Below, piece after piece: positions 53,913 to 63,886 of a stretch of DNA of 64,000 bases; within the stretch, counting starts at the first letter, position 1; each line of letters begins with the position of its first letter. Source of the DNA: Azomonas agilis (GTDB lineage: Bacteria; Pseudomonadota; Gammaproteobacteria; Pseudomonadales; Pseudomonadaceae); assembly GCF_007830255.1 (NCBI RefSeq), contig NZ_VLKG01000001.1:62001-126000 (forward strand). Reading direction: 5' to 3'. The position numbers and the translations under genes were made by a program. The notes under the pieces are model-generated. The model was not told the origin of the DNA. It did not search any database and was given only the letters and a program-made list of their open reading frames with translations.

Positions 53913-54968
53913 ATGTCCCACGCCAATGCCTCCCCTTTAGGCCTGTTCGAACGCTACCTGAGTTTGTGGGTATTTTTATGCATTCTGGGCGGAACCCTGC
54001 TGGGATTGTGGGCTCCGAATGCCACCCAAGCCATCGGGGCACTGACCGTTGCTGAGGTCAATCTGCCCGTAGGGGTACTGATTTGGCTGATGATCATTCC
54101 CATGCTGATGAAGATCGACTTCTCAGCCCTGCACGAAGTCCGCCAGCAGAAAGCCGGAATGGGGATTACCCTGTTCATCAATTGGGTGATTAAACCCTTT
54201 TCCATGGCGGCTATTGGCTGGTTGTTTCTACGCCATATTTTCGCCCCGTGGCTGGCGGAAGATCAGATCGACAGCTATCTGGCCGGGCTGATTCTGCTGG
54301 GTGCTGCGCCCTGTACCGCGATGGTATTTGTCTGGAGCAACCTCTGTAACGGCAATCCCAACTTCACCCTGACTCAGGTAGCCCTGAATGATCTGGTGAT
54401 GGTGTTTGCCTTTGCGCCCATTGTGGCTTTCTTACTCGGCGTGTCCTCCATTCCCGTTCCTTGGGATACCCTACTGCTCTCGGTGGTGATGTATATCCTG
54501 ATTCCGCTGGCCATCGCTCAAGGTCTGCGGCGGCAGTTGTTGCGTCAAGGCGAGCCCGTCTTTCAGGCCCAATTAGCCAAGCTCGCCCCTTTCTCCATGT
54601 TGGCATTGCTGGCCACGCTGGTATTGCTGTTTTCCTTTCAAGGACAGGCCATTGTGGCCCAGCCACTGGTTATTGCCCTGCTGGCCGTGCCCATTCTGTT
54701 GCAGACCCTAGTGATTGCCGCCTTGGGGTATGCCTTAAGCCGCTATTTTAAGGTCAGTCATTCGGTAGCAGGCCCAGCAACCATGATCGGTGCTTCTAAC
54801 TTTTTCGAGCTGGCGGTCGCCGTGGCCATTGTGCTCTACGGTTTCGACTCAGGGGCGGCACTGGCTACGGTGGTTGGGGTGTTGATTGAGGTGCCTGTGA
54901 TGCTGTGGCTGGTGCGGCTGATCAATAACAGCAAAGTCTGGTACGAGCAAAATCTAACCCAAGCCTAA
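53913..54968 (+). CDS. acr3: Arsenite efflux transporter Acr3
   Basis: This 351-residue membrane protein has ten helices of the ACR3 family. It has the conserved Cys segment LLGAAPCTAMVFVWSNLCNG, whose Cys is essential for As(III) transport, and the late VGVLIEVPVMLWLVRL. It extrudes arsenite as an antiporter. It is first of the plus-strand arm, followed 16 bases later by a DUF318 permease and then a thioredoxin-like protein, and shares the arsR operator region. Confidence 0.95.
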   Translation: MSHANASPLGLFERYLSLWVFLCILGGTLLGLWAPNATQAIGALTVAEVNLPVGVLIWLMIIPMLMKIDFSALHEVRQQKAGMGITLFINWVIKPFSMAAIGWLFLRHIFAPWLAEDQIDSYLAGLILLGAAPCTAMVFVWSNLCNGNPNFTLTQVALNDLVMVFAFAPIVAFLLGVSSIPVPWDTLLLSVVMYILIPLAIAQGLRRQLLRQGEPVFQAQLAKLAPFSMLALLATLVLLFSFQGQAIVAQPLVIALLAVPILLQTLVIAALGYALSRYFKVSHSVAGPATMIGASNFFELAVAVAIVLYGFDSGAALATVVGVLIEVPVMLWLVRLINNSKVWYEQNLTQA

Positions 54969-54984
54969 TCTCTAGGAGTCACCC

Positions 54985-55986
54985 ATGGACTTTTTTGAAT
55001 GGCTGAACGATCAGTTACTGCGGATGGAGTGGCTGTCTCAGGGGGTGAAGGCTGTGCTGGAGGCGCTGGGGTTGGATTTGTCCAGCCGCTTGGGGGGCAG
55101 CCTGCACTTCTTTATCTACGATGTGATTAAGATTTTCATCCTGTTATCGGTGCTGATTTTCATCATCTCCTGGATTCAGAGCTATTTTCCCCCAGAGCGC
55201 ACACGGCGCATCTTGGGCGGTTTGCAAGGCTTTCGAGCCAATCTAGCCGCCGCACTTTTGGGAACCATAACCCCCTTTTGCTCCTGCTCCTCCATTCCCC
55301 TATTTATCGGCTTCACTGGATCGGGCTTACCCCTGTCCATTACCTTCTCGTTCCTCATTTCCTCGCCCTTGGTGGATTTGGCCTCCCTCATCCTGCTGGC
55401 GGGTATCTTTAACTGGAGCATCGCCATCGCCTATGTGCTGCTGGGTTTGGTATTAGCGGTACTGGGAGGAGCCCTGATTGGCGCGTTGCGGATGGAGCAA
55501 CAGATCGAGGCCTTTGTAACCCGCCATCCGGTATTGGACCTGCCCCCCGAACAACTTCAGCTACGTGACCGACTGCGTTATGCCGCCGAGCAAGTACAGG
55601 AGATTGTCCAGCGCGTCTGGATGTACGTGTTATTGGGGGTGGGTATTGGGGCTCTGATTCACAACTGGATCCCTGAGAGCGTCATCAATGCTCTGATTGG
55701 CAGCGACAAACTATGGTCCGTGCCCCTTGCGACCCTGATTGGCATCCCCATGTACGCCGATATTTTTGGCACCCTACCCATTGCGGAAGCGCTAGTACAT
55801 AAAGGGGTCGGTCTAGGCACAGTGCTGGCCTTTATGATGGCGGTCACCGCCCTCTCACTCCCCTCGCTCATCATGCTGCGCAAAGTCGTGAAGCCACCAT
55901 TGTTAGCGGCATTTTTCAGCATCATCACCCTAGGCATCATGCTGATTGGTTATCTGTTCAACGCCTTTGCTTACCTTTTTCTCTGA
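54985..55986 (+). CDS. DUF318/ArsP-type permease of the arsenic cluster
   Basis: This 333-residue membrane protein has about eight helices and the family motif PFCSCSSIPLFIGF, with closely spaced Cys. A second repeat-like half contains MYADIFGTLPIAEALVHKGV. Members include ArsP, an exporter of trivalent organoarsenicals, and many unnamed permeases that sit next to a small CxxC protein. That is exactly the case here. It may export methylated or organic arsenicals complementing Acr3, though the substrate is inferred. A TAGGAG ribosome site precedes the start. Confidence 0.85.
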   Translation: MDFFEWLNDQLLRMEWLSQGVKAVLEALGLDLSSRLGGSLHFFIYDVIKIFILLSVLIFIISWIQSYFPPERTRRILGGLQGFRANLAAALLGTITPFCSCSSIPLFIGFTGSGLPLSITFSFLISSPLVDLASLILLAGIFNWSIAIAYVLLGLVLAVLGGALIGALRMEQQIEAFVTRHPVLDLPPEQLQLRDRLRYAAEQVQEIVQRVWMYVLLGVGIGALIHNWIPESVINALIGSDKLWSVPLATLIGIPMYADIFGTLPIAEALVHKGVGLGTVLAFMMAVTALSLPSLIMLRKVVKPPLLAAFFSIITLGIMLIGYLFNAFAYLFL

Positions 55987-56004
55987 TTGATAGGAGTACG
56001 CCCC

Positions 56005-56241
56005 ATGCTGATTAAAGTTCTGGGCTCTGGCTGTAAAAAATGCATCACCCTGACCGAAAACACCCATACGGCCCTAAGCCAACTCCAGCGCGAAGCCGAG
56101 GTGGTGAAAGTAACGGACTTCGCCGAAATCGCTGCCTATGGCGTGATGTCCACCCCCGCGCTGGTGATTGATGAGCGCGTGGTATCTATGGGTAAAGTGC
56201 TCAGCGCAGATGAGGTCGCAGCCTTGATCCAAGCAGCCTAA
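56005..56241 (+). CDS. Small thioredoxin-fold redox protein (CxxC)
   Basis: This 78-residue thioredoxin-like protein begins MLIKVLGSGCKKCITLTENT. The redox CKKC is near residue 10, and the cis-Pro loop VMSTPALVIDE is near residue 48. This single-domain family pairs with DUF318 permeases; here it begins 18 bases after the permease stop. It may keep permease thiols or an arsenical in the reduced state. The ATG at 56005 is preferred because a TAGGAG ribosome site precedes it and the fold starts there. Confidence 0.87.
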   Translation: MLIKVLGSGCKKCITLTENTHTALSQLQREAEVVKVTDFAEIAAYGVMSTPALVIDERVVSMGKVLSADEVAALIQAA

Positions 56242-56356
56242 GCCCGCTGCGGAGGCTGGCGGAAAATCCGTCGCCCTAAACGAAGCCAAGCCCAAAATAA
56301 TGACGCTTAGCCTCTGGCAAAAGGCTTTCAGCTCCTATCAACCCACGCAGTCGTCA

Positions 56357-56382
56357 TAAAAACGACACTAAACTGCCATAAG
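56357..56382 (+). promoter_or_regulatory. Possible sigma-28 promoter of the chemoreceptor gene
   Basis: TAAA at 56357-56360 and GCCATAAG at 56375-56382 are separated by 14 bases. The flagellar sigma-28 form is TAAA, about 15 bases, GCCGATAA, so both spacing and -10 box are off by one. Its position before a chemoreceptor makes it worth noting. Confidence 0.35.
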
Positions 56383-56419
56383 GTACAGCTCTCTCTCCTG
56401 ACCTGTACCTGAGGCTGAC

Positions 56420-58378
56420 ATGCGCCTAAAGTCCCTCACCACACTCAACACGGTGCTGCTTGTTGGTGTTTGTTTGGCCTTGGGAATCACCCTCTGGTGG
56501 TCAGAGCGGGCTATGGAGCAGCCTTACCAACTGATTGGCCAGTATCTAAAATTATCCCAGCAGTTTCAGTACCAAGTCGCTAAGGGGTTACAAGACTATC
56601 TGGAAACCGGTGATGCCCTACAGCACAGCCAAGCTACCCAGAGCTTAACCACCCTAGAGTCTTCAGTAGATGCACTGCCAGAGCAACTGGCCCAGCAGTT
56701 AAACTCTAGCCTGAGCAAGCTGTACCAATTTGCCACTACCGACTTACTGGCCGCCGGAAAATTAGCCGGCGATCCTCAGGGGCTGTTAATTCAAGCTGAA
56801 CGAGAGCTAGCCGATCATCTGGAACAGTTTGGCCGCTATGTACGGCAAGCCAACGCGCGCGAGTATTGGCCACCGTTGTCGTCCATGAATCTGCACCTAC
56901 AACGCCTAAGCCATACACGCGCACGAGTCATCAGCACAGGCCGCGACGATCTTATGAGTGAGATTGAGCAAGCACTGGAACTGGTCAACCAAGATTACCG
57001 ACAACTGCTTGCATTGCCTCCCCTAGGCATTGCCCTAGAACAAAGCGCTCCCAGTAATGACTTCGCCTCCCTGCTGGGATTAGGAGGTCAAAGTCAAAAA
57101 AACCGCCCCACTGAAGATGCCGCCATTGCCTTAAAGCGCGAACTGGGCAGTCTAGTGCAACGCTACCCCGCAGAACTTTTGCGCACTCGTGAACAAATTC
57201 GCCAAAGGACAATCCTCGTGCATCACCACGCAGAGCGGATGACAGAAGTCCAAAACGCACTCTCGGCACTGGAGAAACCCGTTCAGGCGGAGCGCGAGCG
57301 CATCCAACAAGACGTGCGCCTGATACAAGCGTTGTTGATCCTGATTATTTTAGGCATCGCCCTCACCATTGATCGCGTACAACGAGGATTCACTGCCCAT
57401 TTAGAGCGCCTCGTCCCCCGTTTATCGGCTTGGGCACAGGGCGATTTTGAGCAAAGGATACAGATCCCTTCCCGCATTCAGGAAATGCAGGAAATTGAAC
57501 GCTCATTAAATTGGTTGCGCGATTACCTAAGCCAACTGATTACCTCCTTACGTCAACACGCACAGAATGTCGCCGGAAGCAGTCAAAGTCTGGCCGGTAT
57601 GAGCCACGAGCTACAAAAAAGTGCCCGTCATCAAGCCGCTGAAACCGCCCAGATTCGAGACTCCTTAGCCGAGCTAGAAGCCACCATCACCCAAGTGGCT
57701 ACGGGAAGTAACGAGGCCGCCGAAGCAGGGAAAACCGCCAATCAATCCGTCAGCCAAGGCCAGCAGATCATTGGCCAAAGTTTGGATGGGTTACGCGCCT
57801 TGGTTAAAGAAGTGCAGGACAACGCCCAAGCCGTGGATAACCTTGCCCAAGAAACCCAAACCATTGGCAAAGTGCTTACGGTGATTCGCTCCATTGCCGA
57901 TCAAACCAACCTGCTTGCCCTAAACGCCGCCATCGAAGCCGCGCGGGCTGGTGAGCAAGGACGCGGCTTTGCCGTAGTGGCCGAAGAAGTGCGCTCTTTA
58001 GCCCAGAGAACCACCCAAGCTACGGGAGAAATTCAACAGGTCATCGCACGCCTGCAACTGGCGGCCCGTCAATCGGTGGACAGTATGCAGGCTCAAGTAA
58101 CCCACGCCGAAGACACAGCTAAACAAGCCGAGTCCGCCGATCACGCCATGCAGCATATTGTGGAAGCTATTCTCACCATTCGAACCATGGCCGACCAAAT
58201 TGCTCAAGCTACCGCCCAACAAACCGATGCAGTGGCCGAAATTCGCCGCCACAGTGAGCGCATTTACCAGCTTGGAGATGCCAATTTAGAGCATATCAAT
58301 ATGGGCTTGCAGCAAAGTGAACATTTACTGCATTTAGGCAGCGATCTGGATAGAACTACCCAGAGTATTAGGGTTTAA
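56420..58378 (+). CDS. Methyl-accepting chemotaxis protein
   Basis: This 652-residue chemoreceptor has a membrane helix at about 11-27. A long, helical periplasmic sensor (about 28-297) lacks a PAS/Cache signature and may be a four-helix-bundle type. The second helix is at about 300-317 ([20 protein letters not shown]), followed by a HAMP linker. The cytoplasmic bundle has the conserved hairpin tip [20 protein letters not shown] near 489-508. The protein ends without a CheR-binding pentapeptide. The ligand is unknown. A sigma-28-like promoter stands upstream. It is monocistronic or continues into the LprI-like gene 35 bases downstream. Confidence 0.93.
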   Translation: MRLKSLTTLNTVLLVGVCLALGITLWWSERAMEQPYQLIGQYLKLSQQFQYQVAKGLQDYLETGDALQHSQATQSLTTLESSVDALPEQLAQQLNSSLSKLYQFATTDLLAAGKLAGDPQGLLIQAERELADHLEQFGRYVRQANAREYWPPLSSMNLHLQRLSHTRARVISTGRDDLMSEIEQALELVNQDYRQLLALPPLGIALEQSAPSNDFASLLGLGGQSQKNRPTEDAAIALKRELGSLVQRYPAELLRTREQIRQRTILVHHHAERMTEVQNALSALEKPVQAERERIQQDVRLIQALLILIILGIALTIDRVQRGFTAHLERLVPRLSAWAQGDFEQRIQIPSRIQEMQEIERSLNWLRDYLSQLITSLRQHAQNVAGSSQSLAGMSHELQKSARHQAAETAQIRDSLAELEATITQVATGSNEAAEAGKTANQSVSQGQQIIGQSLDGLRALVKEVQDNAQAVDNLAQETQTIGKVLTVIRSIADQTNLLALNAAIEAARAGEQGRGFAVVAEEVRSLAQRTTQATGEIQQVIARLQLAARQSVDSMQAQVTHAEDTAKQAESADHAMQHIVEAILTIRTMADQIAQATAQQTDAVAEIRRHSERIYQLGDANLEHINMGLQQSEHLLHLGSDLDRTTQSIRV

Positions 58379-58413
58379 TCGGTCGATAACTCACTGCCTC
58401 TAAGGAGGCCTAG

Positions 58414-58824
58414 ATGTTGCTCAAAGTACGCGCTGCATCATTATCAATTCTGCTGAGTGTTAGCCTATCGGTATCCGCCTTTGAGGATGAGGACTACTCC
58501 AGCGCCTATAACCAATGCATGGATAAAGCCGATGGCGTGACCATCCCAATGGTGGAGTGCGCTATGGCTGAGTTTCAGCGGCAAGATACGCTCCTGAATC
58601 AAAACTACAAAGCTGCCCTCAAAACCCTTGCCCCCGAAAAACAAAAACAACTGCGCGAGATTCAACGCCTGTGGATTCAGTTTCGTGATGCGGAATGCAG
58701 CTTTTATGGCAACCTCACCGGAGGCAGTATTGATCGTATTACCAGTTCATCTTGCATGATGGAGATTACTAAAGCCCGAGCCGACGACTTAGGCGCTTTA
58801 GCCGAATCCCAAGAAAGCAACTGA
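58414..58824 (+). CDS. LprI/DUF1311-family secreted protein
   Basis: This 136-residue protein has a signal peptide (about 1-22, ending SVSAFED). The mature part is a lysozyme-inhibitor LprI-like (DUF1311) domain with conserved Cys (YNQCMDKA, VECAMAEF, DAECSFYGN, SSSCMMEI), enough for two disulfides. The helical motif LNQNYKAALKTLAPEKQKQL is typical of the family. Some members inhibit lysozyme, but most have no tested function. AGGAGG gives a strong ribosome site. Confidence 0.85.
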   Translation: MLLKVRAASLSILLSVSLSVSAFEDEDYSSAYNQCMDKADGVTIPMVECAMAEFQRQDTLLNQNYKAALKTLAPEKQKQLREIQRLWIQFRDAECSFYGNLTGGSIDRITSSSCMMEITKARADDLGALAESQESN

Positions 58825-58837
58825 GCATAGGCCCTTA

Positions 58838-61123
58838 TCATCGCGGTTTAGGCGGCTGCTTCTGTGGTTTATTTCCACCCTTACGCTTTTGCTCAACCTC
58901 GGCCTTACGCCGTGCCTCAGCCGCCGCCTTAGCCTGTTCGCGTTTATCCCACGCATTACCGCTGTCCGGCGTTTTCGGCAATCCGGTATGACGGGTGGCC
59001 ATCGGTTTGCCGGATTTTTTGCTGTCACTCGCACTCGGCGTTGAGTTTTTACGCCGTGCGCTTTGATAGCCATCCGTTTGCGGTTGGTAAGCGGGAATCA
59101 GTTGCTGCTGACCATTACCGATCAAATCCGCGCGGCCCATATCTTTCAGCGCTTCACGCAACAAGGGCCAGTTTTTCGGATCGTGGTAACGCAAGAAGGC
59201 TTTATGCAGACGGCGTTGGGCTTCGCTTTTGACGATGTACACCCCTTCGCTTTTGTACGTCACCTTGGTCAGTGGATTGCGACCGGTGTGGTACATGGCG
59301 GTGGCAATGGACATGGGCGACGGATAAAACGCCTGCACCTGATCGGCGCGGAAGTCATTGCGCTTCAGCCACAGCGCCAGATTCATCATGTCTTCATCCG
59401 TGGTGCCCGGATGGGCGGCGATAAAGTACGGGATCAGGTACTGCTCTTTGCCCGCCTCTTTTGAGTAGCGCTCAAACAGGCGCTTGAAGCGATCATAGGT
59501 GCCCATCCCCGGCTTCATCATCTTGGATAAGGGGCCTTCCTCGGTGTGCTCCGGCGCAATCTTCAGGTAGCCGCCCACATGGTAGGTGGCCAGCTCCTTG
59601 ATGTAGTCCGGTGACTCCACCGCCAAGTCGTAGCGCAACCCGGAGGCAATCAGGATCTTCTTAATTCCCGGTAAGGCACGCGCCATGCGGTAGAGCTGGA
59701 TCAGCGCCGAATGGTCAGTGTTCAGATTCTGGCAAATACCGGGATAGACGCAGGACAGCTTGCGGCAGGCCGACTCAATGCTGCGGCTCTTACAGGCCAA
59801 ACGGTACATATTGGCCGTTGGCCCGCCCAAATCGGAGATCACTCCGGTAAAGCCCGGTACATGGTCACGAATTTCTTCGATTTCACGCAGGATCGAGGCT
59901 TCGGAGCGGTTTTGGATGATGCGTCCCTCATGCTCAGTGATGGAACAGAAGGTACAGCCACCAAAGCAACCGCGCATGATGTTGATCGAGAAGCGGATCA
60001 TCTCATAGCCGGGGATTTTCTCACCGCCATAGGCTGGATGCGGCACCCGTGCAAAGGGCAGCCCGAACACATAGTCCATCTCTTCGGTGGACAGCGGGAT
60101 CGGCGCGGGGTTGAGCCAAATATCCAGCCCTTCGTGCCGTTGCACCAGCGCCCGACCGTTGCCGGGGTTGATCTCCTGATGCATCACCCGACAGGCATGG
60201 GCGTACAGCACCGGATCGTTGCGCACCTTTTCAAAGGACGGCAGACGCACCACAGTTTTATCACGCGGAATGCGCGGATTCGGCAAAATGGCGACCGGTT
60301 GTGCTTCGTCAGGCGCTTCTGCTTGAGGAGGCTTGGCTTGCTCTAGGGCGCAGGCCGCCGCATCCTGCGTATTGACGTAGGGGTTGATGATTTTATCCAC
60401 CACCCCCGGACGGTCGATGCGCGTCGAGTCCAGCTCAAACCAGCCTTCGGGCGTAGTGCGGCGAATAAAGGCCGTGCCGCGAATATCGGTCAGCGACTCC
60501 ACCGGCTCACCGGCAGCCAGTCGGTGCGCGACTTCCACCACCGCGCGGTCAGCATTACCGAACAGCAGCAAATCGGCGGTGGCATCCATCAAAATGGAGC
60601 GGCGCACTTTGTCCTGCCAGTAATCGTAGTGAGCGATGCGGCGTAAAGAAGCCTCAATGCCGCCCAAAATCACCGGCACATCGCTCCACGCCTCTTTGCA
60701 GCGCTGGCTATACACCAAACTGGCGCGGTCAGGACGTTTTCCCGCCAATCCACCCGGCGTATAGGCATCATCAGAGCGAATTTTGCGATCAGCCGTGTAG
60801 CGGTTGATCATGGAGTCCATGTTGCCCGCCGTCACCCCAAAAAACAGGTTGGGGCGACCGAGGCGCATAAAGTCCTCTGGCGAGCGCCAATCGGGCTGGG
60901 CGATGATGCCAACGCGAAAACCCTGAGCCTCCAGCAGCCGTCCAATAATCGCCATCCCAAAGGAAGGGTGATCCACATAGGCATCCCCGGTGACGATGAT
61001 CACATCACAGGAGTCCCAACCCAAGGCATCCATTTCCGCCCGACTCATGGGCAAAAAGGGCGCAGGGCCAAAACATTCGGCCCAATAAGGGGTGTAATCA
61101 AACAGAGGTTTGGCGGCGTGCAT
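58838..61123 (-). CDS. ygiQ: YgiQ-family radical SAM protein
   Basis: This 761-residue protein has an amino-terminal B12-binding-like segment ([20 protein letters not shown], then [12 protein letters not shown]). The radical-SAM iron-sulfur motif is [12 protein letters not shown] (CxxxCxxC) near residue 380, and a conserved tail follows with [16 protein letters not shown]. The last roughly 80 residues are a Lys/Gln-rich disordered extension (ending PQKQPPKPR), as in many YgiQ proteins. The reaction is unknown. The gene stands alone and converges on the LprI-like gene with 13 bases between stops. Confidence 0.93.
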   Translation of the reverse strand: MHAAKPLFDYTPYWAECFGPAPFLPMSRAEMDALGWDSCDVIIVTGDAYVDHPSFGMAIIGRLLEAQGFRVGIIAQPDWRSPEDFMRLGRPNLFFGVTAGNMDSMINRYTADRKIRSDDAYTPGGLAGKRPDRASLVYSQRCKEAWSDVPVILGGIEASLRRIAHYDYWQDKVRRSILMDATADLLLFGNADRAVVEVAHRLAAGEPVESLTDIRGTAFIRRTTPEGWFELDSTRIDRPGVVDKIINPYVNTQDAAACALEQAKPPQAEAPDEAQPVAILPNPRIPRDKTVVRLPSFEKVRNDPVLYAHACRVMHQEINPGNGRALVQRHEGLDIWLNPAPIPLSTEEMDYVFGLPFARVPHPAYGGEKIPGYEMIRFSINIMRGCFGGCTFCSITEHEGRIIQNRSEASILREIEEIRDHVPGFTGVISDLGGPTANMYRLACKSRSIESACRKLSCVYPGICQNLNTDHSALIQLYRMARALPGIKKILIASGLRYDLAVESPDYIKELATYHVGGYLKIAPEHTEEGPLSKMMKPGMGTYDRFKRLFERYSKEAGKEQYLIPYFIAAHPGTTDEDMMNLALWLKRNDFRADQVQAFYPSPMSIATAMYHTGRNPLTKVTYKSEGVYIVKSEAQRRLHKAFLRYHDPKNWPLLREALKDMGRADLIGNGQQQLIPAYQPQTDGYQSARRKNSTPSASDSKKSGKPMATRHTGLPKTPDSGNAWDKREQAKAAAEARRKAEVEQKRKGGNKPQKQPPKPR

Positions 61124-61212
61124 GGTGATGACCGGAGGGGGAATTGCGAGGAGACCCCTAATAGTACAGCAACCCCTCCCCCCAAGGCAGCGGTGCGTTA
61201 GAAACTATCGAC

Positions 61213-62211
61213 TTACCAAGACTGGCGGCTAATCACAGGACAGGGGACACGATGGATAAAGGGCTCGTGCTTTTCTTTAATCAGATGTAAGGTCGCCCGC
61301 CGCCCCATTTCATAATAAGGGAGCTGTACGGTAGTCAAAGGTGGGTAAAACAGCTCAGCTACACCCACCATATTGTCATAGCCTAGAACGGCTACATCTT
61401 CGGGAATGCGCAAACCACAACCCAGCAGGTATTGATAAGCCACCAGTGCAATGCGATCGTTGCCACAAATTAACAGATCAAAGTCGGGCTTACCGTTCGA
61501 CGCACTCAAACGCCGCCTCAGCTCATCAAGGGTTTCGCCATAGGCATCATCGGCGGAAATATCGTACTGCGGTACAGCCTCTAAAGGGATACCGGCTTCA
61601 GTCAAAGCACGCTGCAACCCCTGCTGACGTAAGGTGCTCGCTAAACTGTGGCGGGGCAGATTGATGCACAAAGGCCGTCGATAACCGCGTTCTAAGGCTT
61701 GCTTAACCGCACAATATTGCCCCTCTTCATCGTCTGGAACGTAGCAAGCAATATCGGCCTCAGTACTGAGACAACCACTCAGCACTAGGGGTTTGTCGCG
61801 CAGTACCGCCGGAACCTGCAAAACCCGCAATTGCATGGCACTAAAGATAATGCCATCCGGTCGATGAGAGAGTAACAAGTCAATGACCTGTGGACAGGGA
61901 GGCGTTTCAAATACATTGAGAATAAAAACACTCCAACCGTGCTCTCGGGCCGTTTGCTCCAAGGACAGCAGCATTTCCACAGCAAAAGGCGTTGTTGCCG
62001 TATCGAATGCTAAAACGCCTATGGTCTTACCACCGGATGTCCCCCCACGAATTTGCCGAGCCGATAGGCTGGGTACATAGTTCAAACGCTCAACGGCCTG
62101 AAGCACTCTGGCCAGAGTTTCAGGATTAACCTTTTCAGGGGTATTGAGCGCTCTGGACACAGTCATCGGAGAAACCCCCGCCAACCGTGCAACATCTTTG
62201 ACTGAAGCCAT
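61213..62211 (-). CDS. LacI-family transcriptional regulator, probable sucrose regulator
   Basis: This 332-residue regulator has the LacI helix-turn-helix (SVKDVARLAGVSPMTVSRAL) and a hinge (VPSLSARQIRG). A periplasmic-binding-protein-like sugar domain follows (IGVLAFDTATTPFAVEMLLS), ending RVPCPVISRQSW. It lies 103 bases downstream of the GH32 hydrolase gene on the same strand, so it most likely controls that gene in response to sucrose or a related sugar. A nested inverted repeat at 62232-62257 just upstream of its start is a possible own operator. Confidence 0.88.
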   Translation of the reverse strand: MASVKDVARLAGVSPMTVSRALNTPEKVNPETLARVLQAVERLNYVPSLSARQIRGGTSGGKTIGVLAFDTATTPFAVEMLLSLEQTAREHGWSVFILNVFETPPCPQVIDLLLSHRPDGIIFSAMQLRVLQVPAVLRDKPLVLSGCLSTEADIACYVPDDEEGQYCAVKQALERGYRRPLCINLPRHSLASTLRQQGLQRALTEAGIPLEAVPQYDISADDAYGETLDELRRRLSASNGKPDFDLLICGNDRIALVAYQYLLGCGLRIPEDVAVLGYDNMVGVAELFYPPLTTVQLPYYEMGRRATLHLIKEKHEPFIHRVPCPVISRQSW

Positions 62212-62231
62212 GTACAGGTGCCAGTGTGTAT

Positions 62232-62257
62232 TTGGCGTTGCATGATGTCATGGCCAA
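62232..62257. promoter_or_regulatory. Nested inverted repeat before the LacI-type gene
   Basis: TTGGC (62232-62236) and GCCAA (62253-62257) enclose CATGA-TG-TCATG (62241-62252). Symmetry centred on two bases is common in LacI-family operators. Confidence 0.4.
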
Positions 62258-62314
62258 CAAAAAGATGACAATAAGCCAAAAGCGGGGCAGATAACTCGGT
62301 TTATGGCGGGCAAC

Positions 62315-63793
62315 TTAGAGTTTAAGATCAGCCAGCCTCCATGCGGAAAGCTCGCCAAATACCCCAGTCCCATTCACAGCAAATGCACGAATCCCCACGC
62401 TGCAAGGATCGGGATAAATACGGCTGCTCAGCACATAGGCTCCATCATCTACAAAGACCTCAATAGAGGAACGATCCAGAAAAATATGCAGGGCCACCCG
62501 AGTTTGCTCCAGCGCTATGGGAACACTGCGCACTCCGCAAACGCCAACTCCAGACTGCTGACGATCCAGCACTAAACGACGCGCCATAGCATCAACGTAT
62601 AGCAGCGTCTGCTCTCGTCCATCGGCACTGCAACGCAGCGCGAGACCAAAATGCTCTGCGGTGCTGCTCTGTACTTCAAGCTCAAGTTTAAGCTCAAGTA
62701 AGTCTCCACGCACCGCCAAGTCATGGCTTTGCGCCTCAATCACGCCCACTGTTAAGCAATGCTGAGATTGACGTAAGGCCACCAGCTCCCGTGCAGGGCG
62801 CATCCGCAAACGATCACCCTCTACACTAAGCTCTCGTGGCAACGTCAGTGCCCCACACCAGTGGTCGGCTTGGCTGGGCATAGGGCTGTTCCACATATCC
62901 ATCCAAGCCCATACCAAGCGCCGCCCATCCGGTGCGAGTAGCGTTTGAGCGGCATAAAAATCATGCCCGTGGTCAAGTTCATACCAAGGAGTTTCACTGA
63001 CAAAGGTGGCATCATCCTGCAAACGTCCTAAGCAATAGCTGTTTTGGTATAGGTTCCAGCGCTCATAACCTTGGGGCGTTAAGCCTTGGGGGGAACATAA
63101 AAAGACATCACGCCCTTCCAGCTCAAATAAGTCAGGACACTCCCACATATAGCCATCCAGAGCGCGCTGTCCTTTCAGAGCACAGCCTAAGTAATCCCAG
63201 TCATACAGATTGGACGAGCGATACAGCAGTAACATTGGATCATCACCTTGGCGTGCCCCCAATGCCATCCACCACTCATGGCCTCGCTTCCAAACTTTAG
63301 GGTCACGAAAGTGCATTATGTCAGGATAGGGCGCTGCTTCGATCACAACACCCCGCTTTGTAAAATGTACGCCATCTGTACTGGTTGCCAGACATTGCAC
63401 CTGATGCATTCCCTGCGCATCATTACCCGCCTCCCCCAACCAACGATGCCCGGTATAGAACAGGTATAGGGTTTCTGCCTCAACCACTGCCGAGCCGGAA
63501 AAACATCCGTCTGGATCAAAATCATCGCCGGGCGCTAAAGCAATGGGCCTATGTTCCCAATGTACTAAATCAGCACTTTTTGCATGTCCCCAATACATAG
63601 GGCCCCATTTAGGCGAATGGGGATGATGCTGATAAAAGACGTGGTACTCACCCTGAAAATATACTAAGCCATTGGGATCATTCATCCATCCTAAGGGTGG
63701 GGATAAATGAAATCCGAGACGATAGTTACTGGTATATACCTGTTTTCGTTTATCAAAGTTTGAAACTGTTGCCGTTAAAAGTTCGGTCTGCAT
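62315..63793 (-). CDS. Sucrose-6-phosphate hydrolase/invertase (GH32)
   Basis: This 492-residue beta-fructosidase has the three GH32 motifs: WMNDPNG at 36-42 (nucleophile D39), RDP at 163-165 (transition-state stabiliser D164), and EC at 218-219 (acid/base E218). The carboxyl beta-sandwich contains FLDRSSIEVFVDDG. It lacks a signal peptide, so it works inside the cell on sucrose or sucrose-6-phosphate. Whether the sugar enters phosphorylated (PTS) cannot be told, because only the last codons of the neighbouring upstream gene are visible. The LacI-type gene follows on the same strand. Confidence 0.93.
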   Translation of the reverse strand: MQTELLTATVSNFDKRKQVYTSNYRLGFHLSPPLGWMNDPNGLVYFQGEYHVFYQHHPHSPKWGPMYWGHAKSADLVHWEHRPIALAPGDDFDPDGCFSGSAVVEAETLYLFYTGHRWLGEAGNDAQGMHQVQCLATSTDGVHFTKRGVVIEAAPYPDIMHFRDPKVWKRGHEWWMALGARQGDDPMLLLYRSSNLYDWDYLGCALKGQRALDGYMWECPDLFELEGRDVFLCSPQGLTPQGYERWNLYQNSYCLGRLQDDATFVSETPWYELDHGHDFYAAQTLLAPDGRRLVWAWMDMWNSPMPSQADHWCGALTLPRELSVEGDRLRMRPARELVALRQSQHCLTVGVIEAQSHDLAVRGDLLELKLELEVQSSTAEHFGLALRCSADGREQTLLYVDAMARRLVLDRQQSGVGVCGVRSVPIALEQTRVALHIFLDRSSIEVFVDDGAYVLSSRIYPDPCSVGIRAFAVNGTGVFGELSAWRLADLKL

Positions 63794-63839
63794 AGTTTTC
63801 TTTAACCCTAAAAGTTATTATCAATAAATACTGAGGAAG

Positions 63840-63872
63840 CGTTACCTTCAGCAACAAAACATGAAGGTAACG
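63840..63872. terminator. Perfect 11-bp stem-loop upstream of the GH32 gene
   Basis: CGTTACCTTCA at 63840-63850 pairs exactly with TGAAGGTAACG at 63862-63872 around an 11-base loop. It lies between the end of the partial gene and the hydrolase start, without a clear T-run. It may be an operon-internal processing or attenuation structure. Confidence 0.5.
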
Positions 63873-63886
63873 ACTATAATGAAAGA

